Program-made: the position numbers and the translations under genes | Notes under the pieces: model-generated | The model's input: only the letters and a program-made list of their open reading frames with translations | Told to the model about the DNA's origin: nothing | Databases searched by the model: none | Assembly: GCA_963971285.1 (NCBI GenBank) | Contig: OZ020264.1 | Coordinates: 10,802,431 to 10,866,430, forward strand | DNA from: Astropecten irregularis | Lineage: Eukaryota > Echinodermata > Asteroidea > Paxillosida > Astropectinidae | Reading direction: 5' to 3' | DNA length: 64,000 nucleotides | Part shown: in pieces, positions 22,680-35,600 of the stretch | Numbering within the stretch: the stretch's first letter is position 1 | Layout of the letters: each line of letters starts with the position of its first letter

Positions 22680-22706
22680 CTTATAGTCTCAAGTCTCAAA
22701 ACTTAC

Positions 22707-23071
22707 TCGTCCAAAGACTACTCGAAGATCCGGTTGTTTTGGTGAGGTATATACACTAGTGATACAGCCAACCATTGGCGAACTGATTATATGCCTTCGA
22801 AGACTTGTACGCCTGGAAGTTGTTCGCGGTATGAACTGGGTGTTGATATCAAATAGGACATTGTGTCCATTGAATTGATCTCAGGAAGGCGATCGATGTC
22901 GCGTGATTTATCACTATTCGCAACCAAATATGGGTCACTACCGACGATGGAGATCTTTCTTCTATAACGGCCGGCACGTTCTTCTGGCGATATATTGGTG
23001 GCATACTTTGACAACTGAATATTTGAAGCAGGAATTGGAGCCGAACTCAGTGAAGCTTGACTGGCAGCCAT
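22707..23071 (-). pseudogene. Exon 1 of the SWIM/YqaJ-type gene, frameshifted
   Basis: The ATG at 23071 (reading leftwards) opens a frame with RYRRKISIVGSDPY, then SYLISTPSSYREQ, features I associate with the N-terminal region of ISL2EU YqaJ proteins. A frameshift near 22825 moves the reading to AYKSSKAYNQF.NGWL and another near 22775 to a frame that ends DLRVVFGR. There a strong donor (GGACGA/GTAAGT at 22707/22706) joins exon 2 at 16302 in phase 0, in front of VMHSQ. The rightward extension of the open frame beyond 23071 overlaps unrelated flanking DNA and is not part of the gene. Its presence here puts the right end of the ISL2EU element between about 23072 and 23255. Confidence 0.65.
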
Positions 23072-23259
23072 AGCGAACGTAAACGTAAACATACAGTGCA
23101 ATATACAGCCAGTACACATGGGTAAACTGGTATACGTTTCTATAAAGCGCGCAGAGCGGACGTATGTGTAGTGTGGGACCAGCAAACTCCATAAAGCTGC
23201 TTGTCCTCCAGAAGGCGTTGCGTAGCAACAGGCCGGTGACCCCGACGGCTGTGCAAGCT

Positions 23260-23640
23260 CCCTATAGTGTTGGTTTTGCCAAGGGATTGGCAGATGAGGG
23301 TGCGCCATGTTTCCGAAGCGAAGACAGTGCTATAGATCGAGGCAGGGAGATTTTTTTTTACAAAGCAATTAATTAGATGTACTACCGAAATTTGGTCTTT
23401 TGGCGCATGAAGTACACGGAGGGTGTGGAGGATTTACAGTATTTTTATCGTTATTATCTGTGGATATCTGGTGAAAGCCCACAGTAGGCGACGTTTGGGA
23501 ATGTTTCTGGGTGCGCGTGTGGTGAGAGGCCCCGACTGGAAATGGGGCGATCAGGACGGTGGGCCTGGCTCCGTAGGCACGGTGGTACAGACACAAGCCA
23601 AGGCGGGTAGCAGTGGTAAGTCACATTTCTGATATTTAAC
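23260..23640 (+). repeat. First copy of a duplicated MIB exon-1 segment
   Basis: Matches about 25470-25850. The match is nearly exact over about 200 bp spanning the exon (about 23416-23620) and looser upstream. The high identity indicates recent duplication or conversion. Confidence 0.85.
23501..23615 (+). CDS. mib-like: MIB-like E3 ligase, exon 1, copy A (first half of MIB/HERC2 domain)
   Basis: The ATG at 23501 is followed by [18 protein letters not shown], the start of a MIB/HERC2 domain, and the exon ends at a GTAAGT donor in phase 1. An acceptor-like AG just upstream (CCCACAG, ending 23485) suggests a 5' untranslated exon further left. The exon joins 53355 in phase, or could belong to a tandem gene copy whose remainder is lost. 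The product is expected to act in the cytoplasm as a ubiquitin ligase on endocytic signalling receptors' ligands (Notch ligands in known mind bomb proteins). Confidence 0.75.
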
Positions 23641-26600
23641 AGAATTTGCACAGTCAGGGACCCCATGATGAATATAAGTTCACATCATTAGACATGAACC
23701 TTCACGTCTCTGGCCCAACTGTCGCCATTTTGGACAATTCAGTGGATTTGATCTTTTGAATGGGTTTATTGTTTTCACCCGGCAGCGACATTATTTATTT
23801 ATACCGAATTCAGGTCAAAGGGAGTATCATACTTTAATTTTTGTCAAAGAAGTACATGATTCATGGGCAAAACAAATCTAGGAAGATACAGTCACAGCCA
23901 TCTGAAAAAAATTTCAGTCCCATACGGTGCCCACTTTATGAGAAAATCGTGAAAAACGGCCACAGTATTTCTTAAGTCTTTTCTCTTTTATTTTTGATCT
24001 CTTAAAAGATCAAAAAAATTTCGGTCGTTGTTTTACAAATTTCTGGATAAATACACCATTTCAGGTGGAAATATTTTAATGGTATGTTTCTACTAGCACC
24101 ATCTTCATACCCTGAAAGTTACATGTAAATCTGTGAACATTTCTGTTTTGGTCCTTTACCAAAGTACGATACTACGTTTAATCTGGATAATCGGAAGTAA
24201 TCCACATTATTTTTTTTTCTTATGTCCCTTTTTTTGCTTTTATTATAAATTTAGTACTGCCCCAGTAACAAATGCGATTAACAGTGCCACACCAAGGTAA
24301 TGTTAAAGATCGATCGAAATAATGATATTAAGCAACAGTACCGCCATTCTCTTTACGTACAAAAAATGCCTCCCTCATCTAACCAGGACATAGGGCGTAG
24401 CCAAATGTGACCCTCATTTGCATAAAATGAGGAGCCAGCCTTTACTTTTGACCGTGGGGGTGTTCGTTTATGGGAGGAACAAAATATGAATTACTTAAAC
24501 GTGGACGATACCATTTTCGTTGTATAAAAATTTAGGATAAAAATGTTTTTTAATGAGAGTAGGTTGTACATGTATTACTCTCAACATTGGATTATACGAA
24601 GGGATCATATCAAACCGATGCGCAGGCGCGGTTCTACGGGGGGGCTAGAGGGGGCTGTAGCCCCCCCAAAATTTTGTCTAGCCCCCAAAAAAATGCAAGT
24701 GAAAAAATAAATTCTTGAAAATACTGGATTTTTTCAGTTATTAAGCGCCAATTACATAAAAACGCGTTGTGTGGGCTATAATGTGCATGTTTTTCGACCC
24801 CTAATAAGACATAGCAGAAGCGAGTGTTAGGTCTTTGGTCTTCTAGCCCCCCCAAAAAATAATGGCTCTTCTTGCCCCCCAAAATTTTGGCTCTAGAACC
24901 GCGCCTGCCGATGCGGTTTCGCCCAAAAATGTGTTCGATTGAAAATGTTTAATGCGAGAACTGTATTCCTACGTGGTGCTAGTCGTATCCCTGACGAATG
25001 GTAAAATCCAATGTCACTATTATTATTATTTTTATTTATTTATCTGCCCCCCCCGCCACACCGAACCGTGCCACCTCTAAATAAGTAAAAAAAAAAAAAA
25101 AATGCCATTTGGTATTAATGGTATGGTCACGCAGGCAAGCTCCATGTAGTTTACTTTCCATCACAGTGTGATGTGCCGCAATAACGGAATGAACATATAT
25201 TTTCGTCAATGCACACATGACGGCGGAACGGGTTTTCCCACTCAATAAATTATAAATGCCGTTTGATTACTTATGGTGTGTCCACGAAGGCAAGCTCCAT
25301 GTAGGTTAATTTTCATTACAGTGTGATGTGCCGCAATAACGGAATGAACAACGTATTTTCGTTAATGCACATACAAAGGCGGAACGGGTTTTCCCACGTA
25401 TGTGCAATATTGTTTACGTATGTACTGGTATCCTGGATACATTTGTCTTGGTTGGGTCACGTGGTGTATACAGTACGTGTTGCTCTTTGCCGAAGGATTG
25501 GCAGAGAGGGTGCGTCATGGTTCTCAAGCGACGGCAGTGATGAAAATCGAGGCACGGAGCTATTTTTTCCAAAGCAAGAAATTAATTTGTGATACTTCCA
25601 AATGTCGGGCATATTTTCACGTAACTAACGGAGGGTGTGGAGGATTTACAGTATTATTATCGGTATTATCTGTGGATATCTGGTGAAAGCCCACAGTAGG
25701 CGACGTTTGGGAATGTTTCTGGGTGCGCGTGTGGTGAGAGGCCCCGACTGGAAATGGGGCGATCAGGACGGTGGGCCTGGCTCCGTAGGCACGGTGGTAC
25801 AGACACAAGCCAAGAAGGGTAGTAGTGGTAATTAATCACATTTTTGATATTTACCTGGACATTGACATCATTGGACATAAGCCTTCACGTCTCTGGCTTA
25901 ACTTTCTCTTTATTTTGGCAAATTCAGTGGATTTGATCTTTTGAATGGCTTTATTGTTTTCACCTAGCAGCGAAATGTATCTATACAGACCAGCTTAATC
26001 TATAATATGAAGCTCTGGCTAAAAGCTGTCGAACAGTACATGCGTACAAATAAGTATAGTTTTATCAAAAATAAAGGAAAGTGGCTCGTTATTTGTGCAT
26101 TATTTTAAAACGTTTTTATTGTTTAGAACGAAAGGATTAATTGACCTTTTTATTTTCCGCTTCGCAAGTTTTTTTTCTGAATAGTAGCCTTCATTTGGCC
26201 ATATTTTTCTACCTCGTCGAGTACGAGCTTGAACTCCTCGGGGGAGATGTGTCCATCGCTAAGCGCTTTTGAAATTATATCCATTATGCTGTTGAGCTTA
26301 GATAGGGCGAGAACGTGAATCTCGTCGTGTGTCTTGGCTTTTACTAGAAGCCGCCGGGAGACGTATTTTCCGGCATCACCGGCCAGACCACAAACGAGTG
26401 CAATCGCCTCGAGCGCAATGACAACGGGTGCGGCTATAATCGTGGAGAGCAGACCCACATCAGCCGCACCCATTCCCAGACTAGATGCGACCAATACTGT
26501 GTCAACACCATCAACGACGTTGATAGCTCTTCGGTATTTTTTGTATAGCTTGGCTCTTTAATCTCTCTCGCGTTCGCTCGAGGTTGCGGATTTCAGTAAG

Positions 26601-29600
26601 ACGAAAGCTGGACCCCTCGTCTTGCTCGGGTAGCGTAGGATAGATCGACTCCGGCGGCACTGTCGGCAGCTTAGGCATTTTCTCGAATCTCAAGAACTGC
26701 GATGATGGGTCTCTGACGGTTCCTCAATACCAAACACACGTATATTCAATTGGTGTATGATATCCAACTTTTATTTTTTTTATACATGGGGTTTGGATGG
26801 GTTATGTCTATAATCATTGACGAAATGAACTGCAGTCAATGGAGTGGAGTGTAAATTCGGGAGAATGCCGGCATTTCTCCAATTTACTTCTAAAATGGAA
26901 CATACACAAGCCACAAAATTATTTTGGCATATTTTTTAGCGATTCTGAGTAGCATAAATCAATGGTGTCCGAAATCATGGCACATACCTTGGCTTCTGGA
27001 CAAGGACATTTATGCAAGTTCAAATTGGCAACGCAGCTCTCCATAATTTGGACCTTGATGGTATATTGATGAACAGAATATACCAGTTTCATATGAAAAA
27101 AAAATCCTGTTAAATTTCATTCATTTTCTGTGTTTTTAATGCATTTTCTCACAACCCTATTTTTTAACAGGGCTCAATAAGGATCACACTTTTTTGAAAC
27201 TTGAGGCTGCACCCCAATTTCCTATCAGAAAATGTGACATTTTATAATAGGAATTGGATCATGTATGTGGCATCGTTGTTTAGTCTAATACTAGTGCATC
27301 TATCTATCTGACGGCTTAGTTTTATCAACTATGAACTTGTCTTGATGAAAAACAATTTGAAATCCCCAGGTGTCAGAATCATGGCACAATCCTAACCATG
27401 GGTCATTGAGGTACATGAACATTGACAATGTCACGAGTTTCAAAACACATTTCTTTTCACTAAATAATCTTTCGCAAGGTCAAGTCCACCATTTCTAAAT
27501 TTACACTTTTGCGTATATAGCGAATAATGAAGCGATTGTAAAATCTAAACAGTTTCTCCAAATTGGTCAAATTTTGGTATCAATTTGAAGAGAAAATTAT
27601 CACATTTTCACTTACCTATCCATCATCTTCATGATAATCTTGAATTTTGAACTCGGCCTAAATGCCCCGTTTTTATCAGGGCATTGCCTTCAAAAACTTT
27701 GAAAATAAGTCCTGGATGCGTCCGTTCACCAATTTGTGTGTGTGTGTTCTGAGCAGTCAAATGACACTTTTTGGGAAAATAAATGGTGGCAACTTAATGA
27801 TTTTGTCACTGCATTGATGAGGTATTATTTTATTTTGCAAGGCATGTTTTTCTTCAGCATTTTTTCATGTGTGTCCGAATCATGGACAGGGTGTCCGAAT
27901 CATGGCAAAAATTAAGGTTATTTTCAAGTCAATTTAATTTCAAGGACACAAAAAACTTTCATAAAATATCAACTTGGATATAAAAACTACACTTTGTTGT
28001 TCATTGTTAAGTGAAAATAGTTGAGAGTAACAAACATTAAGAAGGTCAAATAATCCAAAATTGCTCAAGTCTCCGAATCATGGCACATTTACCCTACGTG
28101 TTCATCTCGTACCAAATTCAGCAGTGTCATGCTTAGAGAAAAAGTTGACTTGTAACGCCAAAGTATACTCAAATATCGGTAAATTTCGGGTCATTAATTT
28201 ACACAGTACAGTAAATACGCATGCATCTGGTGCAGAATTCTGAAGTTCACGTTGTCCTTATAGGTACACTCTCCAGGGGAGTGTACCTATAAGGGCGTTC
28301 CAATACTGCCACGACACTTCCCCCTATACTCCTCTCGAGAGGTTGTTCGCTTGCTCCCATCTTCACTTGTGAGTGATGACATACATGATGAGGCAATTGC
28401 CAATGCGAGGGGAGTATACTTCCACCTGGACCATACATGTACTCCTCCACGAATGCTTCACGTTTGGACCCTCATTGATAAAAAAAAATCGTTATTTTAA
28501 ATACTGTATATACTTCGGAGGTCAACAGACTTTTCCTAAATATAAACGTTACTCTTATGTCAGGCCACTCAACACACGGTCCATGGTGTCAATGATCTCA
28601 TTGTCTTTTATTGGTCACTGGCGGGGAGGGATATCTTATCCACATGCTTACCATCCTGCGTATCCTTCACCTCAAGAACAATGTAAACGTTCGTCCATCA
28701 CAATACAGCACATCAAATAAGCACAATTTCAACACGTACAAAAAAACCCAAGGGCCCTAGGAAGTTATTTAGAATTTTCATTATTGTTGAGATATCCATG
28801 CATGATAGGATTTTCACAAGTCTATACCCATCATGCTTCTACCCCCCCCCCCCCCTTCCAGGATGCTCCACAACACCTATAAATGTACAGGTAGCCCCTT
28901 TCTTCTGCCCAGACGCAACACATGGCATCTATCTCTAGTTCCGAAAAACTCTGGATATCATCTAGGATAGTTAAAACAACCATACCAGTTGGCTTGTTTA
29001 TTTCGAGCGTTAAACTAGGAACCGCTTCTATGAAGATTTTTGATAGATCTTCAAAGGTATATAACCCATGTGGAACCTCAATCTTATCATCGACACTAGG
29101 TCTAGCCCTAGAGCGAAGCATAACTTCAGCCGATGAACTCACGTTTTCATAACCAACCTCATAATGGAGTTCTCGGAGGGCGACATAGAGCTTGCCGCTT
29201 GTATTGTCTACAGGTGAATGGAGAGTCGTAGCGTTAAGTCAGTGTAAAAAAACATGATTGTATTATGGCCTCACCGTTTCAGTTTAATAGCGATGAGGCC
29301 TGGCCGGCGCAAAGTCATTTCTTTATAATCTCAAAGACCGCTGTTATATTTATTGATTTTTAATAGCTAGGACAGTGGCGCTGCCGGTAGCTTAGGCATT
29401 TTCTCGAATCTCAAGAACTGCGGTTATGGTTTTGTTAGGTGTTCGGGTTCATGCCGAACACCTATTGTTATTGTTCGAGTTTTTTAGGTGTTCGGGTTCA
29501 AGCCGAACACCTATTGTTATTGTTCGAGTTTTTTTTGGCTTTTCCGTGTTCAACGGAAAAGGTATTGTTTTTGTTCGGATTTTTTTTGGCTTTTCCGTGT

Positions 29601-32600
29601 TCAACGGAAAAGGTATTGTTTTTGTTCTGTTTTTTTTGTTCTTCTTCTTCTTCTTCTTCTTCTTCTTCTTCTTCTTCTCCTCAATTTGTATTGACTTTGT
29701 ACAAAAATTTTGTCCGCGGGACTTTGGTCATTTTTACACAGCCGATTTTAACCAAACTTGGTCTGATGGAAGTCCATATAGGGTAGTTGTCTCCCGAAAC
29801 TTTTCGTCATCATGACGTAATCAGGTGTCACGTGACAGTGTCTTAAAGGGGCAAACTACAGACATCAATTATGAACGAACCCTAAGTCCGATTGAGTTGA
29901 AACTTGGTATGTATCTAAGTCGGGAAGTGTTATATCAAAAAATTGCAATGACGTCATCATGACGTCATTCCCTGATTTTTAATGATTTATTGATATTTGG
30001 GGTCATTAAAGTTCTTTTAACGATATCTAGTAAACGAAACAAGATATCTTTGAATTTCTTTTTGATAATTCTTCAGCATGCACCATAAATGAACACTGCA
30101 TAGACAAAAAATCGGTGACGTCATCATGACGTCACAAAAAATGTGATTTTTATAACGCATAGCAGGAACGGCCAATCACCTTGAAAATTGGTAGGTTAGT
30201 AAAATGGAGGTTCGGGATCGTAATTATGAAGTTACGTCAAGACAGCGTCATTTGTTTATTTTTTATGATTTTTTAAAATATTTTTACGCTAGCCCATTGA
30301 CTTGTACGTGAAAATATTGGTCATTCAATGCAAGGCGCGGGCATTTGGTTGATTGCTTGTGTTATATATGCCGTATTTCTTTTCATTTCCTTATCATAGT
30401 TTCCAGCGTAAATACTGTTTTGACAAGACAACTACGCATGCGTAACAATCTACCTTTCAAGTAATGCATGAATCGAGCACACGGTTTTGAATGGCGCCCT
30501 CTTTGGATTAAAACAAGAAACTGCGGTGGTGTCAGTATGTTATTTGAAAATCAACAAAAAATCAACGGTTTGAGATATTAAGTTGATTCTTTCACCAAAC
30601 GTGATTGTTAGGCAGGGTCTTTCTTTGTGACACATTGCTTGACCTCTGTGACCTCTACTTCCGGTCAAACGGGAAGTAGCTCCTCATTTAAAAGTGGTAA
30701 GAGCTATGATCATGATTCTTTCACCAATAGACAATGTTAGGGAAGGTCTTTCATTTGTGACACATTGCTTGACCTCTGTGACCTCTACTTCCGGTCAAAC
30801 AGGAAGTAGCTCCTCATTTAAAAGTGGTAAGAGCTATGATCATGAATCTTTCACCAATAGACAATGTTAGGCAAGGTCTTTCATTTGTGACACATTACTT
30901 GACCTCTGTGACCTCTACTTCCGGTCAAACAGGAAGTAGCTCCTCATTTAAAAGTGGTAGGAGCTATGATCATGATTCTTTCACCAATAGACAATGTTAG
31001 GGAAGGTCTTTCATTTGTGACACATTGCTTGACCTCTGTGACCTCTACTTCGGGTCAAACAGGAAGTAGGTCCTCATTTAAAAGTGGTAAGAGCTGTGAT
31101 CATGATTCTTTCACCAAAAGTCAATGTTAGGCAAGGTCTTTCTTTATGAAACATTGCTTGACCTCTGTGACCTCTACTTCCGGTCAAACATGAAGTAGCT
31201 TCTCATTTAAAAGTGGTAAGGGCTTTGTTCATGATTCTTTCACCAAAAGTCAATGTTAGGCAATTTTTTTAGTGACACAATTCTAAATGACAAGCAATGT
31301 GTTCCATAATCCCTGCAACTATTGTGTTAAACTTTAGTTTTCTACATTGAAATAATTGATACTTTTAAAGCACATGTCTTAAACTGACAAAATAAGTTAT
31401 ACAATTTGAGAAATATTCTATATCATATGCGGAAAAGCCATGTGTTCTGTTTTCAACAGACACAACCTCTAGTTTTTCTTCTTCTTCTTGACGTTTTGAG
31501 TTACCATAGACTTTTGTCGGAGCCACTTTGGCCACTTTTCAACTCCCGATTTTAACCAAACTTGGTCAAAACAAAGTCCCTGTAGAGTAGTTGTATGCGC
31601 AACATTTACGTCATCATGACGTCATCAGGGGTCACGTGACAAGCGATTTGAATTTAATAATCAAAATCTTCAAAAATCAACAAAAAATCAACGGTTTGAG
31701 ATATGAAGTTGATTCTTTCACCAACAGTGAATGTTAGGCAAGGTCTTTCGTTGTGATACATTGGTTGACCTCTGTGACCTTTACTTTCGGTCAAACCGGA
31801 AGTAGCTCCTCATTTAAAAGTGGTAAGAGCTTTGATCATGATTCTTTCACCAAAAGTCAATGTACGGCAAGGTCTTTCATTTGTGTTACATTGCTTGACC
31901 TCTGTGACCTCTACTTCCGGTCAAACCGGAAGTAGCTTCTCATTTAAAAGTGGTAAGAGCTATGATCATGATTCTTTCACCAAATATCAATGTTAGGCAA
32001 GGTCTTTCTTTGAGACACATTGCTTGACCTCTGTGACCTCTACTTCCGGTCAAACCGGAAGAAGCTTCTCATTTAAAAGTGGTAAGAGCTATGATCATGA
32101 TTCTTTCACCAAAACTCAATGTACGGCAAGGTCTTTCATTTGTGTTACATTGCTTGATCTCTGTGACATCTACTTTCGGTCAAACCGGAAGTAGCTTCTC
32201 ATTTAAAAGTGGTAAGAGCTAGGATCATGATTCTTTTACCAAGAGGCAATGTTAGGGAAGGTCGTTCTTAGTGACACGATTCTTTATATTGATAAGCAGT
32301 TTATATCATAATTATGCGGAAAAGCCTTATGTGCTGTTCACAACAGCCATAAACCTCTAGTTTTCTTTTTCTTTTTTTCCATTTTTTTTCTTCCCAAACT
32401 TGTCTGCAGGACTTCTTGGTCACAGGTACAAGATATTGACATGACACTTGGTGGGAACTTTGGTCATGATGTCAAGTTGTATTTAGAAGATTGACGTCAT
32501 GATGACGTCATCGGGTATCAAATTACACGCGTTTTTAGGAAAATCTTTGGTGCTTTATAACTTGAGAACCACATGACCTATGATTTTGATATTGACATAT

Positions 32601-35600
32601 GTTACTTAACACGTAAATCTGAACAATTAATATATTCAATATTGTGTACAAATGACCTCCACTTCCGGTGTTACCGGAAGTTGAAGTTTGACTCAAAATA
32701 ACTCTAAAACGGAAGGATTTGGGCACATAAAAAGTATTTGGTTAAAAGATAGAGAAGGTCTTGCGCTTTCAGAAAATATAAACGATGACGTTATGCGAGT
32801 TATATAGCGCCCTCTACGGTTGGTTAAAGATATACAGTGATTACGTAATCCGAAAGTAAACAATGGATTTCTGCCAAATTTCGTGAGTGTGAAGCACAAA
32901 TGCACACTGTATGTGAAGTTTGAAATTTGTGACGTCATTCAACCGGAAGTTATGCGCTTTTAAAGGGAAAATGACTTAATTATTCAAATACTGTTTACTC
33001 AGTAATTACATGACGTAAACCAGTGAAAACTGCAAAGTATTTACATTGCATGCATTCAATGACGTCTGTAAATGTTCAGTTACTTGTGATGAATTAATTG
33101 GAAGTTATTGTCCAGACAATGTTATATATATTCAAAGGTGATGCCATGTATATATACCTCCATGGTATATAACTTCTTATCAGATCTTTAAATCAATTTG
33201 TTTACTCAACCATTTAAGGTATCATTAACTAATTGCCTGCTTCAGTGTTGATGTGATTACAAGAGACTCTGATTAAAACCAGATGGCAGTCACTGCAAGG
33301 TGATTGGAACGTGCTTCATTTATGTTGTCTCAGTGGAAACACATGATAGCCTCCACACAGGAGTTTGATACACCTCATACACTTTTAAACAGTCAATTTT
33401 AACCATACAAAGGCCCAGACAAAGTTCCCACATCGTAGATGTGAAGTGAACATTTACGGCATCTCTTGATTTTATATGAATTTTTTAATATTTCTCACAT
33501 TAGCCTGTTAACTTTGTACACATACGTGTACATGTGTTACGTAAAAATATGGTATTTTACAAAAAAAATATGATGATCGATTGACTCTATTTACCATACA
33601 CTATATATACGTACATAATTCACTGTGTAGAACATATAATGTACATGAAATGTACATGTAATGTCCAATTGCGTGACTCAAAACTTTTTTTAGTTGTTTA
33701 CATCTTGCCGTAGATTTTGCACGTAAATCTTATTATATATCATTAAATACTAGCACCAAATCTTAATCGAAATGCTATCGATGTAGGTTGCGGAGTATTG
33801 AACATCATTTTGTCAAATGACTATGTGTTCCATAAACACTGCAACTAAATCTAAGGGCTAAAATTAAGGGTTTTTTTTTACGTTGAGATATGGTCACTTT
33901 TAAACCATATGTCTTAATCAAACAAAATAAAACTGCAACACATCATATTATTGTCCAGACAATATTATATATATTTAAAGGTGACGCCATTTCCATAATC
34001 AGTCAGTCAATGTACAGTACATATAAGCAATCAACATGATCAAAGTATTTTTACAGTCACGCAGTTTATGTGTATGTATGTGTTACAGTATGCCATCATA
34101 TGAGGGATGATTGATCTCATATATTCCAACATACGTTCATATAACAGTTCCACTACGAAATGAGACCCCGAACACCTAGTGGTTGTTACTACAATCACAA
34201 TGTCTAGTTTTTTTTTTTTTAGGTGTTCGGGTTCCAGCCGAACACCTATTGTTATTGTTCGAGTTTTTTTTGGCTTTTCCGATTTGAATCGGAAAAGGTA
34301 TTGTTTTTGTTCTGTTTTTGGCTTTTCCGTGTTCAACGGAAAAGGTATTGCTTTTGTTCTGAATTTTTTAGGTGTTCGGGTTCAAGCCGAACACCTATTG
34401 TTATTGTTCGAGTTTTTTTTGTTTTTGTTATTTTCCTTCTTCCCAAACTTGTCAGCAGGACTTCTTGCTGAAGGTTACAAGATATTGACTTGAAACTTGG
34501 TGGGAACTTAGGTAGTGATGCCAAGTTGGGCCTAGAAGATTGACGTCATGATGACGTCATCGGGTATCAAATTACGCGCGTTTTTAGGAAAAACTTCCGT
34601 GCTCTGTAACTTGAGAACCACATGACCTATGATATTGATATTGACATATGTTACTCAACACGTAAATCTCAACAATTAACATATTTAGTGTTGTGTACAA
34701 ATGACCTTCACTTCCGGTGTTACCGGAAGTTGAAGTTTGACTCAAAATAACTCGAAAACGGAAGGATTTGGGCACATAAAACCCCGCGGGGTGAAAGATA
34801 GAGTAGGTCTTAAGCTTTCAGAAAATATATATGATGATGTCATGCGGGCTGTATATCGCCCTCTACGGTGGATTAAAGATATACAGTGATTACGTAATCC
34901 AAAAGTAAACAATGGATTTCCGCCAAATTTAGTGAGTGTGAAGCACTAATGCACCTTGACATATGTGGGAAGTTTGAAATCTGTGACGTCAACCTACCGG
35001 AAGTTATGCGTTTTTAAAGGAAACATGATGTAATTACATGTATTCAAATACTGTTTATTTGGTAATTACATGACGTACATCATTGTAAATTGCAAATTGT
35101 TTACATCGTACGCATTCGATGATTTCTGAAAATTTTCAGTTGTTTGTGATGAACTAAACGGAAGTTATCGCCCGGGCAATTTGACATTGTTTAAAGGTGA
35201 CACGATTTTCTATACGCTATCAGTCAGTGTACATGTACGAATACACTGTGCAATCAGCATGATCAGTATTTGCTCAGTCACACAGTTTAAGTGTATTTCA
35301 GTATGCCATACAAAGTCATGCGTTCCATCAAACATTCTCATAATAGTTCCAGTACGAAATGAGACCCCGAACACCTAGTGGTTGTTCCCACAACCACAAT
35401 GTCTAGTTTCTTCTTCTTCTTTTTCTTGTCGTTTGAGTTACCATAGACTTTTGTCCGCGGCACTTTGGTCACTTTTAAACGACCGATTTTAACCAAACTT
35501 GGTTTGAAGGAAGTCCATACAGGGTAGTTGTGCCCCGAAACTTTTCGTCATCATGACGTCATCAGGTGTCACGTGACAAGCGATTTGAATTTAATAATCA

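Larger units (their letters stand above)
26150..29325. mobile_element. Polinton/Maverick remnant, copy 1
   Basis: Contains remnants of three genes whose counterparts lie at 29375-29425 and 42715-43300 in copy 2. The shared GGTTATGTCTA block near 26800 and 42815, and the shared divergent start codons at 29253-29256 and 43218-43221, give the alignment. It is split by a rearranged ISL2EU 5' segment (26815-28140). Both ends are missing. It represents an ancient viral-like integration and is not functional. Confidence 0.65.

Noticed and set aside
23072-23308. Rightward extension of the minus strand open frame of nuclease exon 1
   Set aside because: It runs into the duplicated MIB exon-1 flank; the in-frame ATG at 23071 fits the family start better.
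24634-24882. 82-codon minus strand open frame
   Set aside because: It lies wholly inside the 285-bp hAT MITE and reflects its inverted G/C runs.
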